A model generated the notes under the pieces. That model worked only from the letters and a program-made list of their open reading frames with translations, had not been told where the DNA came from and made no database searches. Positions 1 to 8,713 of a stretch of DNA of 64,000 nt are shown here, one piece after another; within the stretch, counting starts at the first letter, position 1; the number at the start of each line of letters is the position of its first letter. The DNA comes from Verrucomicrobiia bacterium (lineage in GTDB: Bacteria; Verrucomicrobiota; Verrucomicrobiia; Verrucomicrobiales; Akkermansiaceae): assembly GCA_030431475.1 (NCBI GenBank), contig JAUIJD010000006.1, forward strand, positions 62,001 through 126,000, in the 5' to 3' direction. The position numbers were made by a program, and so were the translations under genes.

Positions 1-270
1 GCCAGAAACTGTATCGCTCATGCGAATGGCTGGATCGCTGATATGGCCCAGGAGGGTGGCAAATTACGACGAAGGATCGAGAGCGATGCCTCTCTCGACA
101 TGGTCGATGGACGACTCGTCGTCCAAGCGGACTACATTATCGACAGGTTTCGCGATTGCCACACACTGTTTCGCGAGGCTTTCACGGCTTTGAACTTCGG
201 GCCGGGCCTCATGCCTTTTGAATATCCTCCTGAAACCGGAGTGCGGCCCGAAGCAAAGGCCACAGCGTGA
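1..270 (+). CDS. HEPN-type protein, C-terminal fragment (cut by window edge)
   Basis: The reading frame is open at the left edge and stops at 270. The first residues read RNCIAHANGW, which fits the R-x(4-6)-H signature of HEPN ribonuclease or nucleic-acid-binding domains. About 45 residues later comes a second helical stretch (ADYIIDRFRDCHTLFREAFTAL), as expected for the last helix of a HEPN fold. HEPN domains are common in toxins and phage-defence proteins, which fits the island context. Only about 89 residues are visible, so neither the full domain layout nor activity can be judged. The HEPN call rests on one motif and is tentative. Confidence 0.5.
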   Translation, partial: ARNCIAHANGWIADMAQEGGKLRRRIESDASLDMVDGRLVVQADYIIDRFRDCHTLFREAFTALNFGPGLMPFEYPPETGVRPEAKATA

Positions 271-395
271 TGCCTGTCTTCATTGGGCCATGGCTCGCCG
301 GCTTCACCGGCCCCGTTTCGCTGGACGGGAAATGCTTTGCCATTCGAGACTGAGCCAACGCGGCGCTCTGCGCCGCGGGATCCGCCCCGCCTTCC

Positions 396-1148
396 ATGTC
401 CCGAATCCAGATCACCGCCCTCGTCGGACGAGCCACGTCCGGAGTGTCGATCTGTCCGTTCATCTGCGAGGACCACGAGGGAGGGTCTTGGTTCGTCAAG
501 CCCTCCGGCAGTTTACGGGAATCCCTGATCAGCGAATGGCTGGGGGCGCGTTTGGCGAACGAACTGGGCCTGCCCCTGCCCCGCCATGCAATCGCCGAGG
601 TGCCCGAAGGGCTGTCAAATGCCGAGGGTGCGAGCGAACTCCGCCCCGGTCCGGCCTTCGCCTCCGAGTCGCTGGCACCCGGAGCCACCGACCTGATGCC
701 GCACGATCTGGGTCGGGTTCGCCCCGAGATCCTGGCGGAAAGCCTTGTCTTCGACGCCTGGATTCGGAACGCGGACCGGCAGCTCGGCCCGACGGGTGGC
801 AATCCGAACGCGATGCTGGTGAGTCCAGGGAGTCGCTTCTTCCTGATTGATCACGACAACGCCTTCGACCCCGCTTTCGACGCCAAGACCTTAATGGCCC
901 ACCATCCAGGCCGGGAACAGGCGGCCGCATGGCTCGACCCCGGCCGACGGGCCGACTGGACTGGCCGAGCACGCAAAGCTTTCGACAAGATCGAGCAATT
1001 CTGGCAGGAATTGCCGCCGGAATGGGTGGAGGAGGAGGAAGGACCGGCTCCGGGGATCGAGGATTTCCTGGCCAGGGTTCTGGACATCCTGCGCCATCCG
1101 TTCGACCTTCCCGCCGACTTCTGGCGAACTCTTGACCCCACGAAGTGA
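396..1148 (+). CDS. HipA-like kinase family protein
   Basis: A 250-residue protein related to the short HipA-like kinase family, not full-length HipA. From residue ~118 it reads FDAWIRNADRQ, then GNPNAML, and near residues 149-156 FLIDHDNAFD. These match the catalytic-loop and metal-binding segments of HipA-type Ser/Thr kinases. The N-terminal part (FVKPSG..ESLISEWLGARLANELGLPLP) matches the ATP-binding lobe. Its stop overlaps the next start by one base (TGATG), so it is translationally coupled to the DUF3037-like gene, an arrangement often seen for this kinase class. A toxin or defence role is inferred from family and context; the substrate is unknown. Confidence 0.75.
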   Translation: MSRIQITALVGRATSGVSICPFICEDHEGGSWFVKPSGSLRESLISEWLGARLANELGLPLPRHAIAEVPEGLSNAEGASELRPGPAFASESLAPGATDLMPHDLGRVRPEILAESLVFDAWIRNADRQLGPTGGNPNAMLVSPGSRFFLIDHDNAFDPAFDAKTLMAHHPGREQAAAWLDPGRRADWTGRARKAFDKIEQFWQELPPEWVEEEEGPAPGIEDFLARVLDILRHPFDLPADFWRTLDPTK

Positions 1149-2047
1149 TGAAACCCACCGCTTTTCTCCACGGCACGATCGAACTGGTACCCTACGCGGA
1201 TCAGGGCGAGTTCGTGATCGTCGGCGTATTCGCGGTGGATCCGGGCGGGCGCACCCTGCATTGGCGCGTCCAGAAGCCGGTGAAGACTACGCGGCTGAGC
1301 GGATTTTTCCCCGAAATCGATCGCAAGCAATTCCGGGAGACCTTGAAACACCTCAACGAGGAATGGCGCGAACTCGGGGCGCAGATCAACAAGGGGATTG
1401 GCACCCGGGCCTTGGACTTTTCCGAAATGGACGGGACGCTGCTCTTCCGCACGCTCACCCAGCCCCGCGGCGGCAACCTCCGCTACCAAGCGCGGGGAAC
1501 TGTCATCGAGGCCGACATCGAGGGTTGGCTGGAGCGCCGATTCCGCAAGCTGGTGCTAAGGCAGGTCGAGGCAGTTGAAGCTCCTGAGGAGAAGCGTCTG
1601 ACCGACGATGTGCGCCGACAACTGCGCGAGTGGAAGGTCGCAAAGACCTGGAAGGAGGCAGTGATCGGCCCCGAAGCCTACCACGCCCGTTTCCCTTTTG
1701 CTTACCGGGATGAACCCGAGGCACCGGTTCAGCGAGCGATCAAGCCGCTCCATCTGGCGGGGCCTTCCCCGGTGCAGATTCTGGAGCATGGCGATACGTG
1801 GCTCCAAAAGATCCGGCGGCTGCGGCATTTCCGGGAAGCCCCCGAGGTCCTGATCTTTCCCCTCGCTTTTCCGGAACGTCCAGAGACGCCCCACTACGAA
1901 AACGCCCGGTTGGTGGCCGACGACCTCCAGAGTGAAGGCGTTGAAGTCCTCGACGCCGGGAAGCTAGTGGATCTGCGTCGGCACGTTCTCGAAGCGGGCA
2001 CGGACGACCTCGCCTTGTTTTCGAAAGGGGAACAACGTCCGGCGTGA
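1148..2047 (+). CDS. DUF3037-like protein, partner of the HipA-like kinase
   Basis: A 299-residue protein whose N-terminus (IELVPYADQGEFVIVGVFAVDPGG) resembles the DUF3037 opening 'v.P....EFvNvGVvl'. DUF3037 genes commonly sit next to short HipA-like kinases, and this one overlaps the kinase stop codon by one base. The rest of the protein is charged and soluble, with no signal peptide, membrane segment or recognisable catalytic motif. It is longer than the minimal DUF3037 domain. By position it could be the antitoxin, regulator or substrate of the kinase, but the sequence does not decide which. ATG at 1148 was chosen over GTG at 1145 because it gives the coupled TGATG junction. Confidence 0.6.
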   Translation: MKPTAFLHGTIELVPYADQGEFVIVGVFAVDPGGRTLHWRVQKPVKTTRLSGFFPEIDRKQFRETLKHLNEEWRELGAQINKGIGTRALDFSEMDGTLLFRTLTQPRGGNLRYQARGTVIEADIEGWLERRFRKLVLRQVEAVEAPEEKRLTDDVRRQLREWKVAKTWKEAVIGPEAYHARFPFAYRDEPEAPVQRAIKPLHLAGPSPVQILEHGDTWLQKIRRLRHFREAPEVLIFPLAFPERPETPHYENARLVADDLQSEGVEVLDAGKLVDLRRHVLEAGTDDLALFSKGEQRPA

Positions 2048-2083
2048 GCGTGCGGCAGGTCATCGACCTCATCGCCAATTTTC

Positions 2084-2106
2084 TGCTAATTTCCTCCTGA
2101 TTAGCA
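2084..2106. promoter_or_regulatory. Operator-like inverted repeat 1 upstream of fic
   Basis: A perfect inverted repeat, TGCTAAT-9 bases-ATTAGCA. It lies 65 bases before the fic start and 37 bases after the upstream stop. It shares its core and 9-base spacing with the second repeat at 2129-2159; the centres are about 49 bases apart. This is the expected layout for cooperative repressor binding over a promoter. Confidence 0.75.
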
Positions 2107-2128
2107 ATTGAGCTTGAGGAAAGGAAGA

Positions 2129-2159
2129 TTGCTGCTAATTTTGGCACGATTAGCAGCAA
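2129..2159. promoter_or_regulatory. Operator-like inverted repeat 2 upstream of fic
   Basis: A perfect inverted repeat with 11-base arms (TTGCTGCTAAT / ATTAGCAGCAA) and a 9-base spacer. It ends 12 bases before the fic ATG. The inner 7 bases of each arm are the same as in the repeat at 2084-2106. Its position overlaps the expected ribosome-binding region and start of transcription, so a bound protein would block expression. The fic product has a C-terminal winged-helix-like part that could be the ligand; this is inference. Confidence 0.75.
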
Positions 2160-2171
2160 ATCACCTGACGC

Positions 2172-3512
2172 ATGCGCCTGCCACGGCATCCACCCGATCT
2201 GACCGAGCTTTTGGGCGACCCCAAGCGCTTCATTTCGCTGATGCTGGGAGCGGAGGACGAAGCGAAACGCCGGGATCGCTACCTCCATTGGGAGGAACTG
2301 CGACACCGTCAGCCACCGGAGGGCTTGAGCCCGCAGGAGTGGTGGGCGGGCCTGAAGTTCCGGCGCATGTCCCAGCAACAGTGGATTCCTCTCACCGACC
2401 TTCGGGGGTCGAAGTTCAGCTTCTGGCTGACGCCCCGGATGTTCGAGCAACTGCACGACATCGACTTGAAGTGCGGAGGATCCGTCGAAGGCCCCGAACC
2501 CGTGACCAACCCGGAGACGCGCGACCGCTACTACGTGTCCTCGCTGGTCGAGGAGGCGATCACCTCCAGCCAGTTGGAAGGAGCGGCGGTGACCCGGTCG
2601 GTCGCGAAGGAGATGCTCCGCAGCGGACGCAAGCCGACGGACTCCGGTGAGCGGATGATCCTGAACAATTTCCTCACCATGAGGGAAATCAGCGGCTGGA
2701 AGGACCGCGACCTGACGCCGGAGCTGGTGCTGGAAATGCACCGGATGATCTCCCGCGGAACCCTGGAAGATCCGACCAAGGAAGGAGTGTTCCGAACGCC
2801 GGATGATCAGGTCCGGGTGGAGGATGACAGCACTGGTGAAATCGTCCACGTTCCCCCGAAGGCCGAGGAACTGCCCGCCCGGCTCCAGGCCCTTTGTGAT
2901 TTTGCCAACGATCCCAGGATGGAGGGTTACCTTCATCCGGTGATCCGCTCGATCATCCTGCATTTCTGGGTGGCTTACGATCACCCCTTCGTCGATGGCA
3001 ACGGTCGGACGGCGCGGGCCGTGTTCTACTGGTCGATGCTTCGGCACGGATTCTGGCTGTTCGAGTTTGTCTCGATCTCGCAACAGATCCTCCAGTCGCC
3101 CAAGAAATACTACCGCGCCTTTCTCTTCACAGAGACCGACGGCAACGACCTGAATTACTTCATCCTGCATCAGCTGGGCGTCGTTCAAAAGGCGATCGAC
3201 AAGCTGCACGATTACATCCGAAGGAAGTCGGACGAACTGGCCGAAATGCGGAGCCTGCTGGACAACCGCAGCGGCTTCAACCACCGGCAGCTCGCCTTGC
3301 TTCGCTATGCGCTGAAGCATCCGACCGCCACCTTCACCGTGGCCAGCCACCAACACAGCCACAACGTCGTGCCGCAGACCGCCCGCACCGATCTCGAGGA
3401 GCTGGTCCGGCTTGAGCTGCTGAAGAAGGCCCGCGTCGGGAAGGCGTTTCTCTACGCCCCGGTGCCGGACCTTCCTGATCGACTGCGGAACCTTCCCAGT
3501 GCCTTCGATTGA
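2172..3512 (+). CDS. Fic family protein (adenylyltransferase-type) with C-terminal winged helix
   Basis: A 446-residue Fic protein. The core motif HPFVDGNGRTAR lies at residues ~271-282 and is complete, with the catalytic His, acidic residue and nucleotide-binding Arg. An inhibitory-helix motif (TSSQLEG, residues ~131-137) precedes the core, marking a class II, self-inhibited Fic. An N-terminal Fic_N-like region comes before it, and the C-terminus (~370-446, FNHRQLALLRYALKHPTATFTVASH...TARTDLEELVRLELL) looks like a winged helix. Fic enzymes usually transfer AMP to target proteins. ATG at 2172 is the first start after an in-frame stop. Two operators precede the gene, and a type I R subunit gene follows 90 bases later. 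The target is unknown. Confidence 0.9.
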   Translation: MRLPRHPPDLTELLGDPKRFISLMLGAEDEAKRRDRYLHWEELRHRQPPEGLSPQEWWAGLKFRRMSQQQWIPLTDLRGSKFSFWLTPRMFEQLHDIDLKCGGSVEGPEPVTNPETRDRYYVSSLVEEAITSSQLEGAAVTRSVAKEMLRSGRKPTDSGERMILNNFLTMREISGWKDRDLTPELVLEMHRMISRGTLEDPTKEGVFRTPDDQVRVEDDSTGEIVHVPPKAEELPARLQALCDFANDPRMEGYLHPVIRSIILHFWVAYDHPFVDGNGRTARAVFYWSMLRHGFWLFEFVSISQQILQSPKKYYRAFLFTETDGNDLNYFILHQLGVVQKAIDKLHDYIRRKSDELAEMRSLLDNRSGFNHRQLALLRYALKHPTATFTVASHQHSHNVVPQTARTDLEELVRLELLKKARVGKAFLYAPVPDLPDRLRNLPSAFD

Positions 3513-3602
3513 TGGGTTGCCGGTCGGGATGCTTGGCTCCGTTAGGGATTGCGGTAACACCGGAATCCATGGGAAACCTCGGGTGCTGGCCATGAGGGCG
3601 TC

Positions 3603-6600
3603 ATGGCCGGTCGAGCGAGACCGACCATGAGCAACTTCACCTTCCTCCCCGCCGAGTTCCGCTCGATCGCCGAGGCCGCGACGAAGGCGGAGGGCCACAT
3701 CCACGGCGACCCACGGGCGGCTTGCTTCCATGCCCGCTTCGCGCTGGAGGCGATGGTCCACTGGCTCTACCGGCACGATCCGGCGCTGCGGATGCCCTAC
3801 GACCAGAGCCTCGGCGCTCTGCTCCACGAGCCCAGCTTCCAGAACCTGCTGCCGGAGGCGGTCTTCCAGAAGGCGCGGGTGGTCCAGAAGCGGGGCAACG
3901 ACGCCGTCCACAGCCAGCGGCCGATCCGCCAATACGACGCGCTCCAGGTGGTCAAGGAGCTGCACCATCTCTGCTACTGGCTGGTCCGGACCTATGCCCC
4001 GCAGGCGTCACGCGAGGGAGCGGCGTGGCGGGACGACCGGGTGCCATCCGCCCCGGACAACGCTGCGACGGTGCCACGCAAGGAGTTGGAGGCGCTGGAG
4101 AAGCAGCTCGCCGAGCGAAACGAGGAGGCGCTGAAGCAGCAACGGGAGCGCGATGAACTGGATGCCGAGCTGCAACGGCTGCGGCAGGAGGTCGAGGCGG
4201 TGCGCCAGACCCAGGAGGCGGTTCCGGATTCCCACGATTACTCGGAGGCGGAAACCCGCCGCTACCTGATCGACGTGGAGCTGCGGCGGGCCGGGTGGAA
4301 GCTGAACGGTCCGAACGATCGCGAGTACAAGGTGACCGGTATGCCCAACGTGCAGGGCATCGGCTACGTCGATTATGTCCTGTGGGGTGACGATGGTCTG
4401 CCGCTGGCGGTGGTCGAGGCGAAGAAGACCGGCGTCGATCCCGAGGTCGGCCGCCAGCAAGCGAAGCTCTACGCCGACGCGCTGGAGAAGATGCACGGCC
4501 GGCGACCGCTGATCTTCTACACCAATGGTTACACGATCTGGCTGTGGGACGACACGACCTACCCGCCGCGCCGGGTGGCCGGGTTCTACAAGAAGGACGA
4601 ACTCGCCCGCCTGATCCATCGCCGCACCCAGCGCGCCGCACTGGACGTGGCGCCGCTGAACATGTCCATCGTTGAACGCTACTACCAGAAGCGGGTGATC
4701 GGCAGCATCTGCGGCCACTTCACCGACGCCCAACGCAAGGCGCTGCTGGTGATGGCCACCGGCACCGGCAAGACCCGCACGGCGATTGCGCTTGTCGATC
4801 TGCTGCAACGCGCCGGCTGGGTGAAGCGGGCGCTCTTCCTCGCCGACCGGGTGTCGCTGGTGAACCAGGCGTGCAACGCCTTCAAGACCCACCTGCCCGA
4901 GGCCAGTCCGGTGAACCTCGTCACGGAGAAGGACGGTCAGGGCCGGGTTTTCGTCTGCACCTACCCGACGATGATGGGCCTCATCGACCAGTCCGACGGC
5001 GACCTGGCGCGGTTCGGGGTCGGGCATTTCGACCTCGTGATCATCGACGAGGCGCACCGCTCGGTTTACCAGCGATACGGGGCGATCTTCCGCTACTTCG
5101 ATTCGCTACTGGTCGGCCTGACCGCCACGCCCCGCGAGGAGATCGACAAGAACACCTACGACCTCTTCGACCTCGAATCCGGCGTGCCGACCGATGCCTA
5201 CGAGCTGACGAAGGCGGTCAGCGACGGCTTCCTTGTGCCCTACCAGGCCGAGCAGGTGGACCTGCGCTTTCCCCGCGAGGGGATCGACTACGACTCGCTG
5301 AGCGACGAGGAAAAGGCCCAGTGGGAAAGCCTCGACTGGGGCGACGACGAGGAGCAGCCGTTGCCCGACCGGGTGAACGCGGCGGCGGTCAACAGTTGGC
5401 TCTTCAACAAGGACACCGTGGACAAGGTGCTCCAGCACCTGATGGAACACGGCCACAAGGTCGAGGGCGGCGACCGACTCGGGAAGACGATCATCTTCGC
5501 CCGCAACCACGACCACGCGAAGTTCATCGAGGAACGGTTCAACCACCACTACCCCCAGCACGCCGGCCATTTCGCCCGCGTGATCGACAACCAGTCGAAG
5601 TATCCGCAGAGCCTCATCGACGACTTCTCGGAGAAGGACAAGGCCCCGCACATCGCGATCTCGGTGGACATGCTCGATACCGGCATCGACGTGCCCGAGG
5701 TGGTGAACCTCGTGTTTTTCAAGCCGGTGTATTCCAAGATCAAGTTCTGGCAGATGATCGGCCGGGGCACGCGACTGTGCCCGGATCTCTTCGGGCCGGA
5801 TGAGCCCAAGCAGAACTTCCGGATCTTCGACTTCTGCTTCAACTTCGACTTCTTCCGCGAGAACCCGGACGGGATCAACGCCAGCGACAGCCCGCCGCTC
5901 GGCACGCGGCTTTTCCGGGCACGGGTGCAACTGCTCGGGCATGTTCAGGCGCACCCGGAACTGGACCCAGACGCCGGGCTCGGATCGTCGCTGGCCAACA
6001 TGCTGCATGCCGAGGTGGCCTCGATGAACGAGGAGAACTTCATCGTCAGGATGAACCGCGAGGTCGTGGAGCGGTTTCAGGACCGGGGGGTGTGGGATCG
6101 ACTGAGCGAAGCCGACCGCGAGACTTTGCAGCGGGAGGTCGCCGGGCTGCCGTCGCAGATCGAGACCGACGATCTCGAGTCGCGGCTGTTCGACCTCACG
6201 GCGCTGCGGATGCAACTGGCGCTGCTGGGGGCTGACGCGGCCGTCTTCGAAGGCCTGCGCAAGCGGGTAGTGGAAGTCGCCTGCCTGCTGGAGGAGAAGG
6301 CGGCGGTACCGGCGGTGGCGGCGCAACTCGAATACCTCGCCCGCGTGCAGGAGGCCGAGTTCTGGCAAGGCATGGACCTCCCGACACTGGAGGACCTGCG
6401 TCTCCGGTTGCGGGGACTTGTGCCCTTCCTCGACAAGAAGAAGCGGAAGATCGTTTACACCGACTTCAAGGACGAGGTGCTCGGGATCCGACCGGAGGAG
6501 GGGCTGGAAGTGCCGTCGATGACCGGTGCGCAGTATGAGAAAAAGGTGCAGGCCTACCTGCGTGAGCACCTCGACGATCTGGTGATCCACCGGCTTCGGA

Positions 6601-7016
6601 CGAACGAACCGCTGACACCGACCGATCTTGAGGAACTGGAGCGGACTCTGGCAGCCATCGGCGAGGCGGATGGCGAAACCCTGCTCGCCGGCCTGCTGGA
6701 GCGGAGCGGCGCTCCGTCACTGATACATTTCATTCGCGGAATCGTCGGCATGGATCGAGCAGCGGCCCAAGCGGCGTTCGCCGAATTTCTAAACGACCGG
6801 AGCCTCACCGCCCCGCAAATCCGCTTCATCGAAATGGTGATCGATCAGCTCACGGCCCGCGGCGTGATGGACGCCTCCGCGCTCTACGACCCCCCCTTCA
6901 ACAGCCTCCACGCCGGCGGGCCAGATGAGCTATTCGCTGGCCGCGAGAACGTGATCGAGGGCATTTTCGAAGCACTGAACAGAGTCACCCCCCCGGTAGA
7001 TAGGACTGCGGGATAA
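3603..7016 (+). CDS. hsdR: Type I restriction enzyme R subunit (HsdR, EcoKI/EcoEI-like)
   Basis: A 1137-residue DNA translocase/nuclease. In order: DUF4145-like N-terminus (~20-125), coiled coil (~158-207), PD-(D/E)xK nuclease segment with GYVDYVLW and VVEAKKT (~253-275), Walker A MATGTGKT (~384-391), DEAH box IIDEAHR (~480), GLTATP, the helicase motif WQMIGRGTRL, and an EcoEI_R_C-type end (QIRFIEMVIDQLTARG...LYDPPF). Length and order match EcoKI-type HsdR. GAGGG precedes ATG 3603, but homologues tend to begin 'MSNF', so ATG 3627 is an equally good start. No hsdM or hsdS is present in the window, so alone it should not restrict DNA unless partners lie elsewhere. Confidence 0.9.
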   Translation: MAGRARPTMSNFTFLPAEFRSIAEAATKAEGHIHGDPRAACFHARFALEAMVHWLYRHDPALRMPYDQSLGALLHEPSFQNLLPEAVFQKARVVQKRGNDAVHSQRPIRQYDALQVVKELHHLCYWLVRTYAPQASREGAAWRDDRVPSAPDNAATVPRKELEALEKQLAERNEEALKQQRERDELDAELQRLRQEVEAVRQTQEAVPDSHDYSEAETRRYLIDVELRRAGWKLNGPNDREYKVTGMPNVQGIGYVDYVLWGDDGLPLAVVEAKKTGVDPEVGRQQAKLYADALEKMHGRRPLIFYTNGYTIWLWDDTTYPPRRVAGFYKKDELARLIHRRTQRAALDVAPLNMSIVERYYQKRVIGSICGHFTDAQRKALLVMATGTGKTRTAIALVDLLQRAGWVKRALFLADRVSLVNQACNAFKTHLPEASPVNLVTEKDGQGRVFVCTYPTMMGLIDQSDGDLARFGVGHFDLVIIDEAHRSVYQRYGAIFRYFDSLLVGLTATPREEIDKNTYDLFDLESGVPTDAYELTKAVSDGFLVPYQAEQVDLRFPREGIDYDSLSDEEKAQWESLDWGDDEEQPLPDRVNAAAVNSWLFNKDTVDKVLQHLMEHGHKVEGGDRLGKTIIFARNHDHAKFIEERFNHHYPQHAGHFARVIDNQSKYPQSLIDDFSEKDKAPHIAISVDMLDTGIDVPEVVNLVFFKPVYSKIKFWQMIGRGTRLCPDLFGPDEPKQNFRIFDFCFNFDFFRENPDGINASDSPPLGTRLFRARVQLLGHVQAHPELDPDAGLGSSLANMLHAEVASMNEENFIVRMNREVVERFQDRGVWDRLSEADRETLQREVAGLPSQIETDDLESRLFDLTALRMQLALLGADAAVFEGLRKRVVEVACLLEEKAAVPAVAAQLEYLARVQEAEFWQGMDLPTLEDLRLRLRGLVPFLDKKKRKIVYTDFKDEVLGIRPEEGLEVPSMTGAQYEKKVQAYLREHLDDLVIHRLRTNEPLTPTDLEELERTLAAIGEADGETLLAGLLERSGAPSLIHFIRGIVGMDRAAAQAAFAEFLNDRSLTAPQIRFIEMVIDQLTARGVMDASALYDPPFNSLHAGGPDELFAGRENVIEGIFEALNRVTPPVDRTAG

Positions 7017-7144
7017 CAACAACAATCTCGTTCGATGAGGTCTTCGTAACTGGAACCGCGCGCTCTTCCACACGAACCGCTGCCTCGATTCCGACGTCTC
7101 GGGCACCTCCCGGGCACCCGACTCCTAGCTCCCGATCTCACTTC

Positions 7145-7915
7145 ATGATACTCGATTTTCCAGCACACGGTTCACGAATTCGTGTGGAGGGAAGCAAGAC
7201 ACCTGAAGGTGAGCGCGTTACCCATTTCTGGCTCCACCCAGGAGAACCCGAGCCGACACTTTCCGTCTCAATCGAGCCTCTTGTAGAGGGTCTATTTCTA
7301 GATGCGGAGGCCCTACTCTCATCTGCATCCAAACCTTCCCTATTCACTCTCCTCTTGCCGTGGTTGAAAGGCCCGGAGCAGGAGATCCAACGCTTTTGGT
7401 GCTCGTTCTCCGAAGCCGATGCAAGCCGACAGGCATTGTGGGACCGCACCGACAAAAGCGGGCTACGCGGGCGGGACCTGGGCGTTTTTATCCATGATGT
7501 ATATCGGTTCCCCGACCTTAGTTTCAAAGAGAAGGTCACGGCAGCAGAGTCCATTGTCGGGTGGATCCTTGAAGGGATGGGCCAAGACCCAGTCCGTTTC
7601 CGCTCTCTCTATGAGGCGATGAACGGCGAATACCACCTGCCCTTGCCAGGTCGTCTACCTCCAGACTACACGGCTGAAGGAATTTCCTACCGGATCATGG
7701 TCGGTAAAGCGCTACTTCCGGTGCGAGCGTGCTCTTCCCAGCGCCACGAACTAAAAGCCAGATTACTGGAGTGCTTCGCAAACTCCATCCAGCGGGATCA
7801 CTGTCTCCCCACAAAGAAGAAGTTGCGAGAGCTCGAAGGGCTTCAAAGCGGTAGCGAGGCAGCGAGAGCTTTTCGGGAGACTGGCCTAGGTGGCCTCCCG
7901 GAAGCCAAAGGTTGA
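7145..7915 (+). CDS. Hypothetical protein, start of the satellite replication module
   Basis: A 256-residue protein that I do not recognise. It is soluble, with no signal peptide, membrane span or clear catalytic motif. It looks mixed alpha/beta, with a helical C-terminal half rich in Lys, Arg and Glu (residues ~205-256). Its base composition appears lower in G+C than its neighbours. The gene follows hsdR by 128 bases and is on the same strand as the AlpA-like and helicase genes, so it may belong to the mobile-element replication module. The function is unknown. Confidence 0.65.
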   Translation: MILDFPAHGSRIRVEGSKTPEGERVTHFWLHPGEPEPTLSVSIEPLVEGLFLDAEALLSSASKPSLFTLLLPWLKGPEQEIQRFWCSFSEADASRQALWDRTDKSGLRGRDLGVFIHDVYRFPDLSFKEKVTAAESIVGWILEGMGQDPVRFRSLYEAMNGEYHLPLPGRLPPDYTAEGISYRIMVGKALLPVRACSSQRHELKARLLECFANSIQRDHCLPTKKKLRELEGLQSGSEAARAFRETGLGGLPEAKG

Positions 7916-7977
7916 CAACCCTCCGTACGGGCGTCTGCCAGTGTTCAGATTCTGCCTGCGCCCGCATCTTCGCGGCC

Positions 7978-8196
7978 ATGGCTACTAATCAACACCACCC
8001 GCAACTCGTAGGCACCTCCCGCGTGATGGAACTGGTCTTCCCGGACCCGGACTCCCGGCCTGGAAAACGCACCTTCCTCGAATGGCAATATCGAGGCTAC
8101 TTCCGCTTCCACAAGATCGGCCGGCGCACGTTCTACAACGCTGAGGAGGTCGCATCCGACCTCGCCCGCCGCTTCCGCATCGAAGCCATCGACTAA
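7978..8196 (+). CDS. AlpA/excisionase-like helix-turn-helix protein
   Basis: A 72-residue protein. The stretch GKRTFLEWQYRGYFRFHKIGRRTFYNAEEVASDL (residues ~30-63) has the pattern of MerR-like HTH_17/AlpA excisionase domains: a helix, a 'G.f..kiGrRt.y' wing, then 'eev..dL'. Such proteins control excision or switch on genes of phage satellites and integrative elements. ATG at 7978 was chosen; an in-frame TTG at 7912 would add 22 residues that do not fit the domain. It sits 5' of the helicase gene, as in many satellites. Attachment-site binding is inferred. Confidence 0.65.
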   Translation: MATNQHHPQLVGTSRVMELVFPDPDSRPGKRTFLEWQYRGYFRFHKIGRRTFYNAEEVASDLARRFRIEAID

Positions 8197-8290
8197 AGCA
8201 ACAGGCCGCCTCCAGGGAGAACGGCCTGCCGCGATTACGAGTTGCAAAAGGAAACCACTCCCGGAGCCGGCTTTCAACCACGAAAGTCCG

Positions 8291-8713
8291 ATGCCCAACA
8301 TAGCTTTTCCGCCTTCGGAACGCCGCCCCAAACGACCAACGCTCGCACCGAGGCGAACACCAGACCTCATCGACTCCAAACTGCTAAGTGCCGTGTCAGT
8401 CCTTCTCTGGCACCTTGAGGTTCGCGACCTCTCCGCACTCTACAAGTCCGACGATGAGAAGCAGGCACTCCGTGTCATCATCAGCAACTTCCACGAACCT
8501 CTTCACCGGCGATTGGCTGACCGAGTGATGCATGCCTGGAATCACGCGACGAAGGAAGGAAAGACGCTGGCCGACGCACTTCGCACCCTCGACGACGAGG
8601 AGGCGTGGTGGATCCGGTGCCAGTTGCCGACCGATGTTTCGACAATCTCGGAATCTGAGCGCTTTGTCCGCAGGACTGTTGGCGAGTTATGGAGAGAGTT
8701 GCGCCATGAGTAA
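8291..8713 (+). CDS. Small hypothetical protein upstream of the helicase
   Basis: A 140-residue, mostly helical, soluble protein without a recognisable family. It has a basic N-terminus (SERRPKRPTLAPRRTP) and two amphipathic helical stretches (residues ~32-60 and ~72-105). Its end overlaps the helicase start by 8 bases, so the two are very likely co-translated and may work together in replication initiation. The function cannot be read from the sequence. Confidence 0.65.
   Translation: MPNIAFPPSERRPKRPTLAPRRTPDLIDSKLLSAVSVLLWHLEVRDLSALYKSDDEKQALRVIISNFHEPLHRRLADRVMHAWNHATKEGKTLADALRTLDDEEAWWIRCQLPTDVSTISESERFVRRTVGELWRELRHE

Noticed and set aside
1740-3968. Long minus-strand open frame (742 codons) across the fic region
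   Set aside because: It lies antisense to the clear fic gene and runs into hsdR; its residues are His/Arg/Gly-rich shadow sequence without a domain, as is common in high-G+C DNA.
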